Assembly: GCA_023014365.1 (NCBI GenBank)
Contig: JAEBUN010000043.1
Span: 186,001-250,000, forward strand
DNA length: 64,000 nucleotides
Source: Lepiota brunneoincarnata
Taxonomy: Eukaryota; Basidiomycota; Agaricomycetes; Agaricales; Agaricaceae
Direction of reading: 5' to 3'
Shown: positions 1 to 11,707 of the stretch, one piece after another
Position numbering within the stretch: the stretch's first letter is position 1
Layout: each line of letters opens with the position of its first letter
Notes under the pieces: generated by a model
The model's database searches: none
What the model was told of the DNA's origin: nothing
Seen by the model: the letters and a program-made list of their open reading frames with translations, nothing else
Position numbers and translations under genes: made by a program

Positions 1-2155
1 CTTTCTTGGAGTTCCATATTGATGGTGGCAATAAAGAGGTGTTCTGGGAGTACTTGATCAAGTTTTGATCTTCTATGTTGGCTGCAGTGACAAAGAGGTT
101 GTCTGGAAGCATGGTAATGTCTTCGTTAATGTTATCCTTGTCAGGGATGTGGTCTGGACGTCTTGATAGAGTGTCTGGTGCAGGAATCTTTGATCCTGGG
201 ACATATTCTAATTTGAAGTTGTAGTTGGCAAGGGTCTGGACCCATCATGCTTGTTGGCAGTTGATTTTCTGGGGTTTATGCCAATATGTGAGGTTTTGGT
301 GGTCTGTTCTGATGCAGACGGTATGGGGGCTGCCAAGGAGGTAGTGGTGCCATTCTTTGAGGGCTCGGATAATAGCAAGGAGTTCCCTGTCATAGATGTC
401 ATAGTTGTGTTCTGCTGGTCCAAATGTCTTTGAATAGAATGATATGGGTTTCCATATTCCGTTGATGTCATGTTGATATAAGACAGCTCCTGATGCGAAT
501 TTGGAAGCATTAGCTTCTATCTCAAAGGGTTTTGTGGAGTTGGGCATAAGGAGCACTGGTTCCTTTAGAAATTTGTTCTTGAGCATTTTGAATGCTTTTT
601 GTTGTTCTTCTTTCCATTCAAATTTGTTTGATTTGGATAGAAGCTGGTTCAGGGGTTTGGTGTGGTGGGAGTAACTACAGATGAACTTCCAGTAGAAGTT
701 GCAGAATCCAATGAATTTCTGAATGTGTCAGACTGTTTTTGGCACTGGCCAGTCTTCTATTCCCTTGAGTTTTCCAGGATCCATCTTTATTTTGTCCAGT
801 GTGATGATCATGCCTAGATATTCAAGTCATTGTTTGTTGAACTTGCATTTCTCCATTTTGAGGTAGAGGTCAATTTCCTGTAGGATTTGTAGTACTTTTT
901 CCATAAGTCTGTTGGTTTCTTCTTGGGTTTTGCCATAGATTAGGATATCATCCATATAGATGATGATTCCTCCTTTCTCCATTATTTTGGAGAACAACAT
1001 GTCCATCATATGTTGGAATGTTGTGGGACTATTGCAAAGTCCAATAAACATCACAGTTGGTTTGAAAAGACCCATAGGAGTCTTGAATGCTGCTTTCCAT
1101 TGGTTGCTATTTTTGATTCTGACATTATTGTATCCTAGGTGGATGTCAAGCTTAGTGAAGTATTTAGCTCCTTTGAGTTTATCCATGATAGAGGAGATCA
1201 TGGGGATTGGGTAGGTATTTTTGACAGTGTGATTGTTTAGATAACAATAGTCTTGGCAAGGTCGGAGGTCTCCTCCTTTCTTGGCAACAAAGAAGAAGGG
1301 TGATGCCATAGGGGATTTTGAAGGGCAGATGTACCCTTTTTGGAGGTTTTCATCTATGAATTCTTTGAGTGCCTTTTCTTCAGCAGGTGCTACTTGATAG
1401 GGTTTCATTGATTTCGCTTCAAATGTTGGTTTTAGTTTGATTTTATGATTAAATGTTCTTGATGGTGGGAATCATTCGGAGGCTTTCTTGTTGAATATTT
1501 TAGCCCATCAGGTGAATCTCTGAGGAATCTCAGGTAGTTCTTTGTTTGATTCCAGTTGTTTTCCTTTTTGGTTTGCCAATTTTGTTGGATTGTGTTGCTC
1601 ATTATGGAGCATTATGGCATGTGTGGCTTTGGCATTTACTTCTAATGGGATTAGAAGCATCGGGTTCATTTCTCTTTCTAAAGAGAAGATGTCAAGGTCA
1701 ATGTTTGAAAGGTTGACATATTCTTCTGGGTTATCCTTAGGTTGAGAGGTTTTTCCACCCATTATGTCTATGGCAATAGAGTTAAGTTTGACAGGTCATT
1801 GTAAGGTTCTGAGGAGTTTGGAAAAGTCCTGGTGATCGATTTGGGGTTTCCAAGAGAAAGTCTTGGTCTTCTAGTTAATGTCAGGGTTGTATTGTTCCAA
1901 CCAGGGAAATCCGATGATGAGATCTTTTTCACCAGTGTTTGTGACATATGCTTCTAGCATGCAATCTCTTCCATCAATGATGGTTCTGATTTTGATGCAT
2001 TCATGGATCTTGCCATGTTGATTGTCAGTTCTGTCAACGTTGCTGAGAGAGATTGGTTGGTCCAGCTGTTTGGTTTGATAACCATGTCGTTCAACAACTT
2101 TGTGGGAGATAAAGTTCCCTTGAGCTCCTGAGTCTATCAGGGCAGTGATGGCCAT
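1..2155 (-). pseudogene. gypsy pol remnant (protease, RT, RNase H)
   Basis: Read on the minus strand, a retropepsin block with the DSG triad as LIDSGAQGNF occurs near 2,150-1,870. It ends in a stop where the intact relative has tryptophan. Reverse transcriptase follows at 1,408-827 with the catalytic YMDDIL motif, then a short broken stretch, then RNase H at 586-245 with an EANASKFASG-like segment, then connection sequence ending in a DTLSRRPD-like motif near position 150. Stops interrupt the frame near 1,760, 1,508, 1,470, 825, 728 and 245. At four of these (near 1,470, 825, 728 and 245) the intact relative has arginine, so CGA to TGA is the simplest explanation. Integrase would lie outside the window. 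Confidence 0.88.
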
Positions 2156-2331
2156 GGGTTTTGATGTCCATTCACTCCAAATCTCAATGGGTAGGAAAAG
2201 GGATTGTTTATTCAGGGAAAGTTGTAATTGTACAGAGTTTATTGAGAAAATGTCCTTCTGGGAGTGAGAGTAAGAAATGTCCTTCTGAGTTCTGGAACAT
2301 ACAGGGGCACATTGATCAACAGTGTTCCTTT

Positions 2332-3252
2332 TTAAAAATCCTGGAATGGATGCATCTCTGGATCCTCAGCTAGCGTGGAGTGGAGTTCTTGTTGTAACTC
2401 AGGGTCAAGTTCATTGACCATTTGGCACATCTGAGATGCGACTTCTGCAATGGCAAGAGAATACTTGTGTTGTTGGGGTTTGAAGCTGGGGTTAGGCTTA
2501 TTTCCTTGAAAAGGAGGACGATTTGGGTTTCTGGCTGGGCATGGTGGATTGGTACGCATCCCTGGGAAGTGTCTGGCAGGTGGTGGATGTGGGCATTTAC
2601 TGACCCAATGATCATTTGCTCCACATTGGAAGCATTCTTGCTTCTGGTAAGCTTTCATTCATTGTTCCATGACAATTGCATCAATTTCTAATGGTTCTTG
2701 TGCAGAGTTTTCTTCAGCATATTCTGGTTGTGGGATTTTGGGATAAGGATCTTCACATCCTTCTTCTACTACAGCATAGTCTATCTCCATGGTGTGTGGG
2801 TCTTGTGGTGTGAAATGTGGAGCATTGCTCCTTTGGTAAAATTGTGCATATGGTATGTTGTTGTTTGGATAGTTTGGTCCTTGATTAGGTTGGTATTGAT
2901 TTCTTTGGGGAAATGTGTTTCTGGGGGTGCCATATAGGGCATTGATATGATGGAAGTTATTGTCAAGTTTGTTTGCTTGTGTATACCAAGTGGTGATAGT
3001 CATTGGAGGGTTTTCTGATTCATCAATCTTCATTGTGATTCAGCAATCAATTGCTTTACAGTATAGATCAATCAGAGTGTGATCTTCAGTAAGCCTGGAC
3101 TGGCAGACAAGTTCTTTGAACTGAGCATTGAACTCAGTCATCGGTTTACCTGCTTGGTGCAGGGTCTGGAGTTTGGTATGCACATATGCATGTTCATCTG
3201 CCAGGGTGAAGTCTGTTCTGAGTTGGGCAGTGAAGTTATCCCAAGTTTCCAT
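2332..3252 (-). pseudogene. gypsy gag remnant with CCHC knuckle
   Basis: Minus-strand frames at 3,252-3,040, 3,033-2,659 and 2,658-2,332 join into one Gag chain if two TGA codons are read as former CGA codons. The first block matches the middle of a retrotransposon Gag domain (WDNF..L..DF). The second is Pro/Asn/Gln-rich linker. The third holds a zinc knuckle, CFQCGANDHWVSKC, of the CX2CX4HX4C type that binds RNA. The N-terminal part of Gag seen in the intact gypsy copy is absent because LTR-like sequence begins just upstream. Confidence 0.82.
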
Positions 3253-3271
3253 GGCTATGGGTTGTCCAGCT

Positions 3272-3687
3272 TGTTACCTGGGTTAGGGGTTTGCTCTTGA
3301 GTAGCACAGGGTTCGACACAGGATGTCTATACAGACTTGGTCCTGTCCTACTAAGTGTGACTTGGAGATGATGGAGCACTATAAGTCCAGCCGGTTATGG
3401 CAAAGAGGTATAGGAGGCAAGAACTTTATAACACTAAGATAAGGATACAAGGGTATGGTACAGTGTCCTTATATACTACTATGTGTGGCTGCGCTCCTAC
3501 TATATATATCTGGACCCAGGTAAGTGAGTCATATCCTTATCTATCTAAGTATAGATTGTTCTGATGGTACTTCTGATGGTTTCAGGATAACAGGTCTTCT
3601 ATCTATTTATATATTTTGGGTGCTTCTGATAAGAGTTCCTTCCAGTGAGGCTTCTGATAAGGGGTTTTAAGGGGACTTCTGATAACA
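3272..3687 (-). repeat. Putative single LTR of the decayed minus-strand gypsy
   Basis: On the minus strand the segment starts TGTTATCAGAAG and ends CAGGTAACA, giving TG...CA ends with a TGTTA/TAACA inverted repeat. The motif CTTCTGATAA recurs several times near 3,545-3,690. Only one copy lies in the window, so the LTR call rests on its ends and its place upstream of gag. Confidence 0.5.
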
Positions 3688-3790
3688 AATAGTCCAGACC
3701 GAGAGGAACAAGAACAACTATTCAACTTTACAAGATGGGTACAGGAGACCACAGATCAGTTGCAAGACCAGGAATATGAAGACGAAGAAG
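3688..3790 (+). repeat. Left fragment of an older gypsy LTR, split by insertion
   Basis: This sequence matches the first 110 or so bases of the young LTR at 3,791 with scattered substitutions and continues after the young element at 12,038. The two fragments therefore make one old LTR into which the young element inserted. Its first few bases are altered where it meets the minus-strand element. Confidence 0.8.
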
Positions 3791-4488
3791 TGTTATGAAC
3801 AGTCCAGACCGGGAGGAACAAGAATTACTGTTCGACTTTACAAGATGGGTACAGGAGACTACAGACCAACTACGGGCACAAGAATACGAAGATGGGGAAG
3901 GGGAATACTACACCGCCATGCAGGACCTGGCGAGAGAAGCAGGAATGGAGATAACCTTGGAGGATATATTGGAATACCCCGAGGACGAGGAAGATAACCA
4001 TGGATCAACCGATCCAACCTCCGATACGGATGGAAGCACCGAGAGAATGGAGAGCGAGAATGGAGAAGACTCCATGGAGATACAATCGGGAGAAGAAGAT
4101 TATGAGTCAGAGGAAAGCGATGGAACATCGCACAGCAGTAGCGAGAGTACTGACTCATTGTAATATAAATAACGCTAGGATGCCATCAGCCAGGATGCGC
4201 ATCATGGTCAGGACTGCGCACGACCAGTAGAACAGCCAAGTAACCTATAACGAGTATATAGCATCTCATAGGTATATAAGGCCTGTACAAGTAGAGATTA
4301 AAGCCTCAAGCTTTAATCTTGTTAACAGCGGTCGTTTACCTCTCTGCCTTAACTTGGCGTCTTCCCTTGTTATCTCATTGAGCGCGATCCACTAAGCTCT
4401 ATAAGGGCAACCGTCTCGGACACCTTGTAGAGTGATTGAAGGCCGTCTCCAGTTATCCTCGGATACAGAAGGAGCACGGATCATAACA
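3791..4488 (+). repeat. 5' LTR of the young gypsy element
   Basis: It begins TGTTATGAACAGTCC and ends GGATCATAACA. It contains an acidic reading frame at 3,795-4,163 shared with the tail of ORF3, then a TATA box, then a hairpin-forming AGATTAAAG/CTTTAATCT pair at 4,295-4,319. The 3' copy is at 11,335-12,032. Confidence 0.95.
4273..4279 (+). promoter_or_regulatory. TATA box of the gypsy 5' LTR
   Basis: TATATAA lies about 35 bases upstream of 4,308. That is where transcription would have to begin for the RNA 5' end to pair with the primer-binding site. The same box occurs at 11,817-11,823 in the 3' LTR and in the older LTR near 12,421. Confidence 0.6.
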
Positions 4489-4490
4489 TT

Positions 4491-4502
4491 AGATTAAAGC
4501 TT
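4491..4502 (+). other. Predicted self-priming primer-binding site
   Basis: AGATTAAAGCTT starts two bases after the LTR and is the perfect 12-nt complement of AAGCTTTAATCT at 4,308-4,319 in the LTR, just downstream of the TATA box. I see no match to the usual initiator-tRNA primer site. In Tf1-type elements the 5' end of the element RNA folds back and primes its own reverse transcription; this arrangement fits that mechanism. The same pair is kept in the older copy (12,640-12,651). Confidence 0.6.
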
Positions 4503-4704
4503 CCTTTGGACAACCTCCATCGTACACCCCGTGGTATCGGTACGCCTTGTCGCTACCCTTCCACACCGGCAGACGATACGCTTTATCGCTATCTGAGTGC
4601 CAACCGTATCTGACGACACGCCTTGTCGCTGTCCGGTGATACACCCCGTAGAGCAGGCCACCATACCCTCTACACCCTTGGTCAGACGCACCGAAAGCGT
4701 TGAT

Positions 4705-4818
4705 AGGTCATCCACACCTTTAAGTGTTAATTGGGATAACGCACCCGTAAGCGTTGTATACAGGTCATCCGCACCTTCAAGCGTCGATTGGGATAACGCA
4801 CCCGCAAGCGTTGTTTAT
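4705..4818 (+). repeat. Tandem repeat, two 57-bp units, in gypsy leader
   Basis: Two adjacent copies begin AGGTCATCC at 4,705 and 4,762. The period is 57 bp, equal to 19 codons, and in the open frame starting at 4,597 it encodes a repeated segment with WDNAP.SVVY. Keeping a multiple of three hints that this leader is translated. Confidence 0.7.
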
Positions 4819-5414
4819 TCACCCTCACCTTCACCTTCGACTTCTTCCCTCTTCACCCTGTCTACAAACCGAAACGACCCCCTTGCCACCGACTACGAAG
4901 AATCCGACAGTTCTGACTGGTCAACAACCGACTCCGAACCCGACTTCACACCCCCTCCACCACGGACCCTAAAAAGAAAACAAAACCTATACCCCTCACT
5001 CGTTCACCCTCTGGTTCCGCACCGTACCCTACACAACCTACCGAGAGAGTTCAACGTCGAACAGAAGACCCAGGATACCCAGCACCCCCAGCATCAGTTC
5101 TTCAATCCCTACCTAAACAACCACCACCTGAAAGAACTGCCACCTCTACCCGCTCAAAGCTCAGGGAGCCGATTCATAGAACATCTACCCCATCCTCCGG
5201 TCCTCAACCCTCAACAAGTACAAGAACTAGCGACAACACTTCGCAACAGAAACCCCCAAGAACATTCTCACCCCTTGCATCACCACTTGGATCACCGGTA
5301 CACTCACCGCCTCGATCCAGTTCCCCTGTACAATCCGAACCATCCGAAGTTAGCTCCACTACCGGGTCTATTCACACTTCCGACGAGAAATCCACAACCT
5401 CTGACATTAACAAT

Positions 5415-6539
5415 ATGGCCTCCTCCGCAAAAATCAACACACCCCCAACCTTTAATGGAGAGACCGACTACTTCCGCCTCTGGAAGGATGCAGTACAACT
5501 ATACATCGATGCAAAGCCAGGAGCCTTTCCCGATGACAAGACCAAGATACAATTTGCCCTTTCATACATGTCCACCGGCCCCGCCGCAACATGGAGAGGA
5601 GCATTCTTGGAATCAAACAAAGAACTTGATGGAAGCCAGACCCTTCCGACATGGAAGAAATTTCTCGAAGGACTCGATACATCCTTCGCCCCAAACAATG
5701 TCCCCGCCGATGCAATGGACAGAATCCGCCACCTCAAACAGAATGGACGATATATCGACGATTACATATCCCAGTTCCAGATACTTGCCTATCAGGCCGA
5801 CCTTGGAGATGGAGTGGCGGCGGTCAACTATTTCAAGAACGGGCTGGATCGCCCCGTCGCAATCAAGACAATTAGCCTTAATCCAGGAAACAAACTCAGC
5901 GACTGGTTCAAACAAGCTCGAACAGCATATCAAATACTACAAACTCAACGCGACTATATGCAAACTCGAGGAACTCCCTCGTTTCCAACGACTTCACGCA
6001 CTCGCCCATTTAAAGGGAAAAGAAATGCTTTTACGCGCCGTGTCCCACTGCCCTATCAAGCAACAGACCCTAACGCAATGGATATTGACCAACTCGCCGA
6101 AGCAGTCTACAACCTCGACTTTGAGGACGAGCCAGATCTACTCGCCGAGGAAGCTGATGAAGACGAGGAGACCGAAGAAGACAGACTCCACCAGTTGGTA
6201 CAAGAACGCACCCGCGAAGCCCTCAACGCAATCCTCACGGACGCCCAAAGAAAGGATCTCAAAGAAAAGAGATGCTTCAACTGCCGCAAGACTGGACACT
6301 TCGCCCGCGAATGCCCCACCAAGAAGACAATATATCGCCGATCCGAATTACCCCGCAATTTGGATGCCAGAAACCGGTCAAATGCGATATCCAGAAGAAG
6401 ACAAGCAAGCTACAGGAAAAAGAACTCGCTATACAACATACTAGAAGATGCAACCGACGAAGAAGTCGAGGACATCTACGAACATTTTGCAAATGAATCC
6501 AACCACCCAGATGCCCCTCTGGTTAAGGATTTTGCCTAA
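5415..6539 (+). CDS. Gag polyprotein of the young gypsy element
   Basis: A 374-residue Gag forms the capsid-like particle and packages element RNA. Residues about 10-190 form the retrotransposon Gag domain (FNGETDYFRLWKDAV near the start). Residues about 225-260 are acidic, and a zinc knuckle CFNCRKTGHFAREC lies near residue 290. The ATG at 5,415 is the first methionine in this frame, but the frame is open without stops back to about 4,917 and is Ser/Pro-rich there. Another open frame covers 4,597-4,990, so a longer Gag with one frame shift near the A-rich run at 4,972-4,986 is possible. The stop at 6,537 is just downstream of the point where the pol frame opens. Confidence 0.88.
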   Translation: MASSAKINTPPTFNGETDYFRLWKDAVQLYIDAKPGAFPDDKTKIQFALSYMSTGPAATWRGAFLESNKELDGSQTLPTWKKFLEGLDTSFAPNNVPADAMDRIRHLKQNGRYIDDYISQFQILAYQADLGDGVAAVNYFKNGLDRPVAIKTISLNPGNKLSDWFKQARTAYQILQTQRDYMQTRGTPSFPTTSRTRPFKGKRNAFTRRVPLPYQATDPNAMDIDQLAEAVYNLDFEDEPDLLAEEADEDEETEEDRLHQLVQERTREALNAILTDAQRKDLKEKRCFNCRKTGHFARECPTKKTIYRRSELPRNLDARNRSNAISRRRQASYRKKNSLYNILEDATDEEVEDIYEHFANESNHPDAPLVKDFA

Positions 6540-9500
6540 GGAGACTAGCCACCACGTCTAGTCCTCCACAAAGACCTCCTTCCCTTTCCTATTCACAAAA
6601 TGATATTAATGTTGTAAAGTTACAGGAATCGTCAGCACGCGTAATACATCTACCCTGTCGAATCCGAAAACACAAATTCACTAAGGAAGGACCCGAAAGC
6701 GTGGAACTACTCGCCCTACTCGACTCAGGAGCAGCAGGAAACTTCATTGACCCCGGAATGGTCAAACAACATTCATTCAAAACGACACCCCTCGATCGAC
6801 CCATCGAAGTACGAAATGCCGATGGATCTGTGAACGAAAATGGAACGGCCACCCACTACACGACCCTCAACCTAACGGTTAACGGAAAGAATATGGAAAT
6901 CAAACCAAAAGTAGTCTCCCTCGGAAGCCCAAGACTCATCCTTGGATTCCCTTGGCTTGCAGAACACAACCCAGACATCGACTGGGATGCCAAGCAACTA
7001 CGCTGGAGAAACGAACGTTGGGACAACACTATATTCCGAGAACTCATCCAATCCATGGAACCCGATTGGATCTACAACGACCAACTCAACCACATCTCCA
7101 CACTAGAACCCACAAGCTTCGAAGAAATCAACTTCAAAGCCTCCGCATCACAATTCCTCGCCGTACAACACGGAGAAAAGAAAAACGACGACCCAAGAAA
7201 AGTCGTACCCACGGAATTCCACGAATACCTCCCAGTATTTAGCAAGAAACAAGCCGAACGATTCCCCCCACAACGACCATGGGATCACAAAATTGAACTC
7301 AAGGAATCATTCAAACCAATTGCCATGAAGTCCTACCGACTCTCCCTCAATGAAGAAAAAGAACTCGACACGTTCCTAGAAGAAAACCTTCAAAAGGGAT
7401 ACATTCGACCATCCGAATCGCCAATGGCATCACCTTTCTTCTTCGTAGGAAAGAAAGACGGAAAACTACGCCCCTGTCAAGACTACAGGTACCTCAACGA
7501 GCATACCGTCAAAAATGCGTACAACCTCCCCCTCATCTCTCATATTCTCGACAAACTCCGAGGATCAAAGTACTTTACCAAACTCGACGTACGAGCAGGA
7601 TACAACAACATCCGCATACGCAAAGGAGATGAATGGAAAGGAGCCTTCAGGACACCCCGAGGATTATTCGAACCCACGGTTATGTTCTTTGGAATGTGTA
7701 ACTCCCCAGCAACATTCCAAACCATGATGGACTTGTTATTCCGAAAACTCATCGACAATGGAGGAGTAATCGTTTACATGGACGACATTCTCATTCACGC
7801 AAAAACAAAACAAGAACTTCGACGCCTCACAAGAGAAGTACTCAAGATACTCAAGGACAACGATCTATACCTCAAAACCGAGAAGTGCGAATTCGAACGA
7901 CAACGACTCGAATATCTAGGAGTTATTATCACTCCCGACTCAGTTTCGATGGACCCAGCAAAGCTCAAAGGCATCGCTGAATGGCCAACACCAACTACTC
8001 CGCGCGACGTACGAAAATTCATAGGATTTTGCAACTTCTATCGAAAATTCATACACCAATACGCCACATGGGCAAAACCTCTCAATGCCCTAATGTCCAA
8101 AACCAAGAAATTCGAATGGACAGAAGAATGCCAGAACGCCTTCGATACCCTCAAGAGAAAATTCCAAAGCGAACCGGTATTAATGGTCCCCGACCGAGAC
8201 AAACCCTTCGAAATTGAATGCGACGCATCACTATTTGCATCAGGAGCAGTCCTACTTCAACGCGATAACAATGGAGTTAAACACCCAGTCGCATACTTCT
8301 CGAAAGGATTCTCACCAGCCGAACGCAACTATCATTGCTCCGAACAAGAACTCTTCGCCATTATCCGAGCACTCAAAGAATGGCGTCACCACATAGAAGG
8401 ATCATCACACAAGACCATCGTATGGTCAGATCACGACAACCTTCGCCGCTGGAGAAAACCTGAAGACCTCAGCAGAAGACAAGCCCGATGGATCGCCTAC
8501 ATGCAACGGTTCAACATCGAAATCCGACATATCCCTGGAAAGAAAAATGGACCAGCAGATGCCCTTTCCAGACGACCCGATCATGAACCCAAGACAAGAG
8601 ACAACAAACAGGTCGTTGCACTCCCTGACAAATTCTTCACCCCAGAACAGCCACAACATATCCATATTATCGACGAAAACACTAAAAAGGAAATAAAAGA
8701 GCTGTGGAAGAAAAAGAAACAGACCGACATCGCCCAAGAAGACGACTCAGGACACCCACGTGTTCAAGGAAAGCTATTTATACCACAAGATCTACACCTC
8801 AGACGCCGCTTACTGCAAAGAGTACATGACTCACCTACCGCAGGACACCCTGGAATCGCAGAAACAACTAGAAAACTCCAGGAATACGCCTACTGGCCTG
8901 GGATGCGATCATTTGTCAAAAACTACGTCAAAGGATGTGGTGCTTGCCAACAATACAAGATCAATCGCCACCCCCTAAAACCACCACTTCAACCTATCCC
9001 TGGACCCCGTTCCACCCGTCCATTCTCGAACATCTCGATGGATCTCATCACAGACCTACCCCCGGACGGACCCCATGATTCTATACTGGTCGTGGTCGAC
9101 CAGCTTACGAAGGGGATAATTCTAGAACCTACTGCGAAAACCGCCAACGCGGACAAGATCGCCGAAATTCTTATCAAACGGCTATTCTCTAGATTTGGCC
9201 TTCCCGAGAAAGTTCTCAGCGATCGCGACCCCAGATTTGCTGCCAAATCCATGAAAGAATTCTACAAACAACTCGGAATCGAACAAGCACTCTCTACCGC
9301 CTACCACCCCCAGACAGACGGACAAACAGAGCGATTCAACCAAGAAATAGAACTCTACCTTGGCATCTATTGCTCATCGAACCCGAACAAATGGGTAAAG
9401 GCACTCCCACTCCTGGAATATGTCCACAACTCGAAAACACATGCTGAACACCAGCATACCCCATTTGAACTCCTCTATGGATCAAGCCCCAAAGGATTTC

Positions 9501-10195
9501 CGACCTCCGAGGAGCCAACGAACATTCCAGCAATAGGAGAGAAGTTTAAATACCTCGCCAAGATACGCCAAGAAGCCCAAGCTGCGCATGAACAAGCCAG
9601 ACTAAAAATGGCTGCAAGATATAACTGGCCAGATATCAATCTAAAAGTTGGACAGAAGGTTTGGCTCGACAACCGCAACCTCCCAATTCAATACGCCTCA
9701 AAGAAACTGGCCCAACGCCGAGAAGGTCCCTTCACCATAACAAGAAAACTCGGACCTGTAACCTATGAACTAAAATTACCCATCAAATGGAAGATCCACA
9801 ACAAGTTTCATGCGAGCCTCCTAATGCCTGCAGAAGAGAACGACACACATGGGGAATACAACACAGCCCCACCACCTGACCTTGTAAATGGAGAAGAAGA
9901 ATACGAGGTCGAGTCAATACTGCGCCACAGAAAATTCCGGAACAAGTATCAATTCCTAGTCAGATGGAAAGGATACCTTCCCACTGAGGATTCCTGGGAG
10001 CCAGAAGCAAACCTGGAGAACGCCAAGGAAGTCATTGAAGAATATAAAAGGGCCCACAAACTAGACAACCCCACCAATGACCCAACCACCCAACACTCGA
10101 GCAACCACTCCAGACCTCCCAGAGCCAGACAACGATGGACGCCTTCTCATCCGGGAAAGAATCATATCCCTGGCGAACCGCGTCAAAGGAAATAG
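6531..10195 (+). CDS. Pol polyprotein: protease, RT, RNase H, integrase, chromodomain
   Basis: The pol frame is -1 relative to gag and is open from a few bases before the gag stop, with no ATG before the protease, so it is probably made by ribosomal frameshifting at GAT TTT GCC TAA (6,528-6,539). Domains in order: retropepsin with LLDSGAAGNF near 6,713; reverse transcriptase with YMDDIL near 7,776; RNase H with ECDASLFASG near 8,215; integrase zinc finger (H..H..C..C around HPGIAETTRK to CGACQQYK); integrase core with SMDLITDLP, SDRDPRF and the final E in DGQTERFNQE; and a C-terminal chromodomain (FLVRWKGY...DSWEPEANL) near 9,950-10,030. The chromodomain is expected to tether integration to modified histones. 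All catalytic residues are present and the frame is intact. Confidence 0.93.
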
Positions 10196-11707
10196 CCAAC
10201 CTAACCCTGCCACCAATACCGTTGACGACCAACCAGACAGGACCAACAGTCCTTATATCATCCGGCATACCTTCCTTCCCTCCAACCAACCCGAGATACG
10301 ATCCATCCTTTTACACGAAGTTCCCTTTCATATTACCGGAACCCGTCTTAAACGCAGTCCAGCGATGGTACCCCTGGTCGACACCTGCTGGAAGACATTT
10401 ACTGCTCTTCTGTATCACAAGCGCCTCGTCCACGACCGAGCAACAGAATTCGAAAAACTATGCGCCACTATTCTTTCTAGCGCAACAGAGGAACAGGACC
10501 GCAATACCATTTCTGCCATGCTATCAACCGCTCTCACCGAATTCCCTGTTCGAGAGTCCGATCCCAAGCCCGAGCAATGGAAGCGGAAGTCAGGACCGCC
10601 CTATCCTACCTATCGGGACCACCACCCAACCTTCCAACCCTCCCATGGTGGATACGAGTAACCAACCATCAAGTGTTGTACAAGCTATATCTGCTTCTAA
10701 TGACGCCCCCATCGGGACTACCACCACTCACTTATCCACCACCCGAACTCGCTGCAATTGCTGCCGTCGATTCGGCCATATCAAAGCAGGATGCCCGCGC
10801 TACCAATGTCGATATTGTCGAAAGATTGCCCCAGGCCATTACGAGAAGCACTGCGAAAGAAACCCTTACCAGCATCAACCCGCAAGTATGGTACCTGGCC
10901 TGTATCGCCGCCCACGAGGAATACCAAGCAGAGCTCGATCCCTCACACGCGAAACCACAAACAACAATATTCGACACATTGTTGCAAACACCGAGCAGCG
11001 CCCCGCTTCAGCCAGACCCCTCCGCACCTGAATTCAAAATGCCCCCGTCGTCATTCCGACCACCAACGCCACCACCACATCTGCTAGTGGAAGCCACCGA
11101 CTTCCTGAATCGATCCTTCGGCACACCCGCCACCATTCACTCCAGAGAACCCATCGTCATCGACCTCACCCAAGACCCGCCATCCCCAGACCACCAAGCT
11201 ACCGAAGCGACTCCCCAGAACCTGACCCATACTTCGACTGGGACCCCATCGCCGAATCAAACATTACAGGAGAGCCTGTCGGACTATACTGAGGATATGT
11301 CTGATGAGGACATCAGACCTTACGAAGGGGATAATGTTATGAACAGTCCAGACCGGGAGGAACAAGAATTACTGTTCGACTTTACAAGATGGGTACAGGA
11401 GACTACAGACCAACTACGGGCACAAGAATACGAAGACGGGGAAGGGGAATACTACACCGCCATGCAGGACCTGGCGAGAGAAGCAGGAATGGAGATAACC
11501 TTGGAGGATATATTGGAATACCCCGAGGACGAGGAAGATAACCATGGATCAACCGATCCAACCTCCGATACGGATGGAAGCACCGAGAGAATGGAGAGCG
11601 AGAATGGAGAAGACTCCATGGAGATACAATCGGGAGAAGAAGATTATGAGTCAGAGGAAAGCGATGGAACATCGCACAGCAGTAGCGAGAGTACTGACTC
11701 ATTGTAA
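10077..11707 (+). CDS. Gypsy third ORF (frame-broken), C2HC-rich, tail within LTR
   Basis: Downstream of pol all three forward frames stay open in turn. 10,077-10,661 gives a 194-residue frame. A second frame across 10,600-11,031 contains a cysteine-histidine cluster (CNCCRRFGHIKAGC then CRYCRKIAPGHYEKHC). A third, 10,577-11,707, gives a 376-residue frame whose last 122 residues are acidic and lie inside the 3' LTR. I cannot decide whether they are joined by introns, frameshifts or mutations, so the boundaries are those of the whole open region. The double zinc-knuckle-like cluster suggests nucleic-acid binding. I do not recognise a named family. Confidence 0.5.

Larger units (their letters stand above)
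1..3687 (-). mobile_element. Decayed Ty3/gypsy retrotransposon, truncated by window start
   Basis: On the minus strand this stretch reads, in order, an LTR-like end, a partial gag with a zinc knuckle, a retropepsin, reverse transcriptase and RNase H, and the start of the connection region, and then leaves the window at base 1. The proteins are clearly related to those of the intact plus-strand gypsy element at 3,791-12,032 but diverged. The reading frame is cut by several stops. Where the intact copy gives a reference, the stop codons sit where it has arginine CGA codons, or tryptophan in one case. The region is T-rich with few CpG. The 5' part of gag is missing, so the copy is both mutated and deleted. 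It is inferred to be inactive. Confidence 0.9.

Noticed and set aside
4597..6444. A separate 615-codon ORF overlapping gag
   Set aside because: Beyond about 4,990 its frame overlaps the gag frame and reads Pro/His-rich low-complexity sequence; only its first part (to about 4,990) may be coding, as an upstream piece of Gag.
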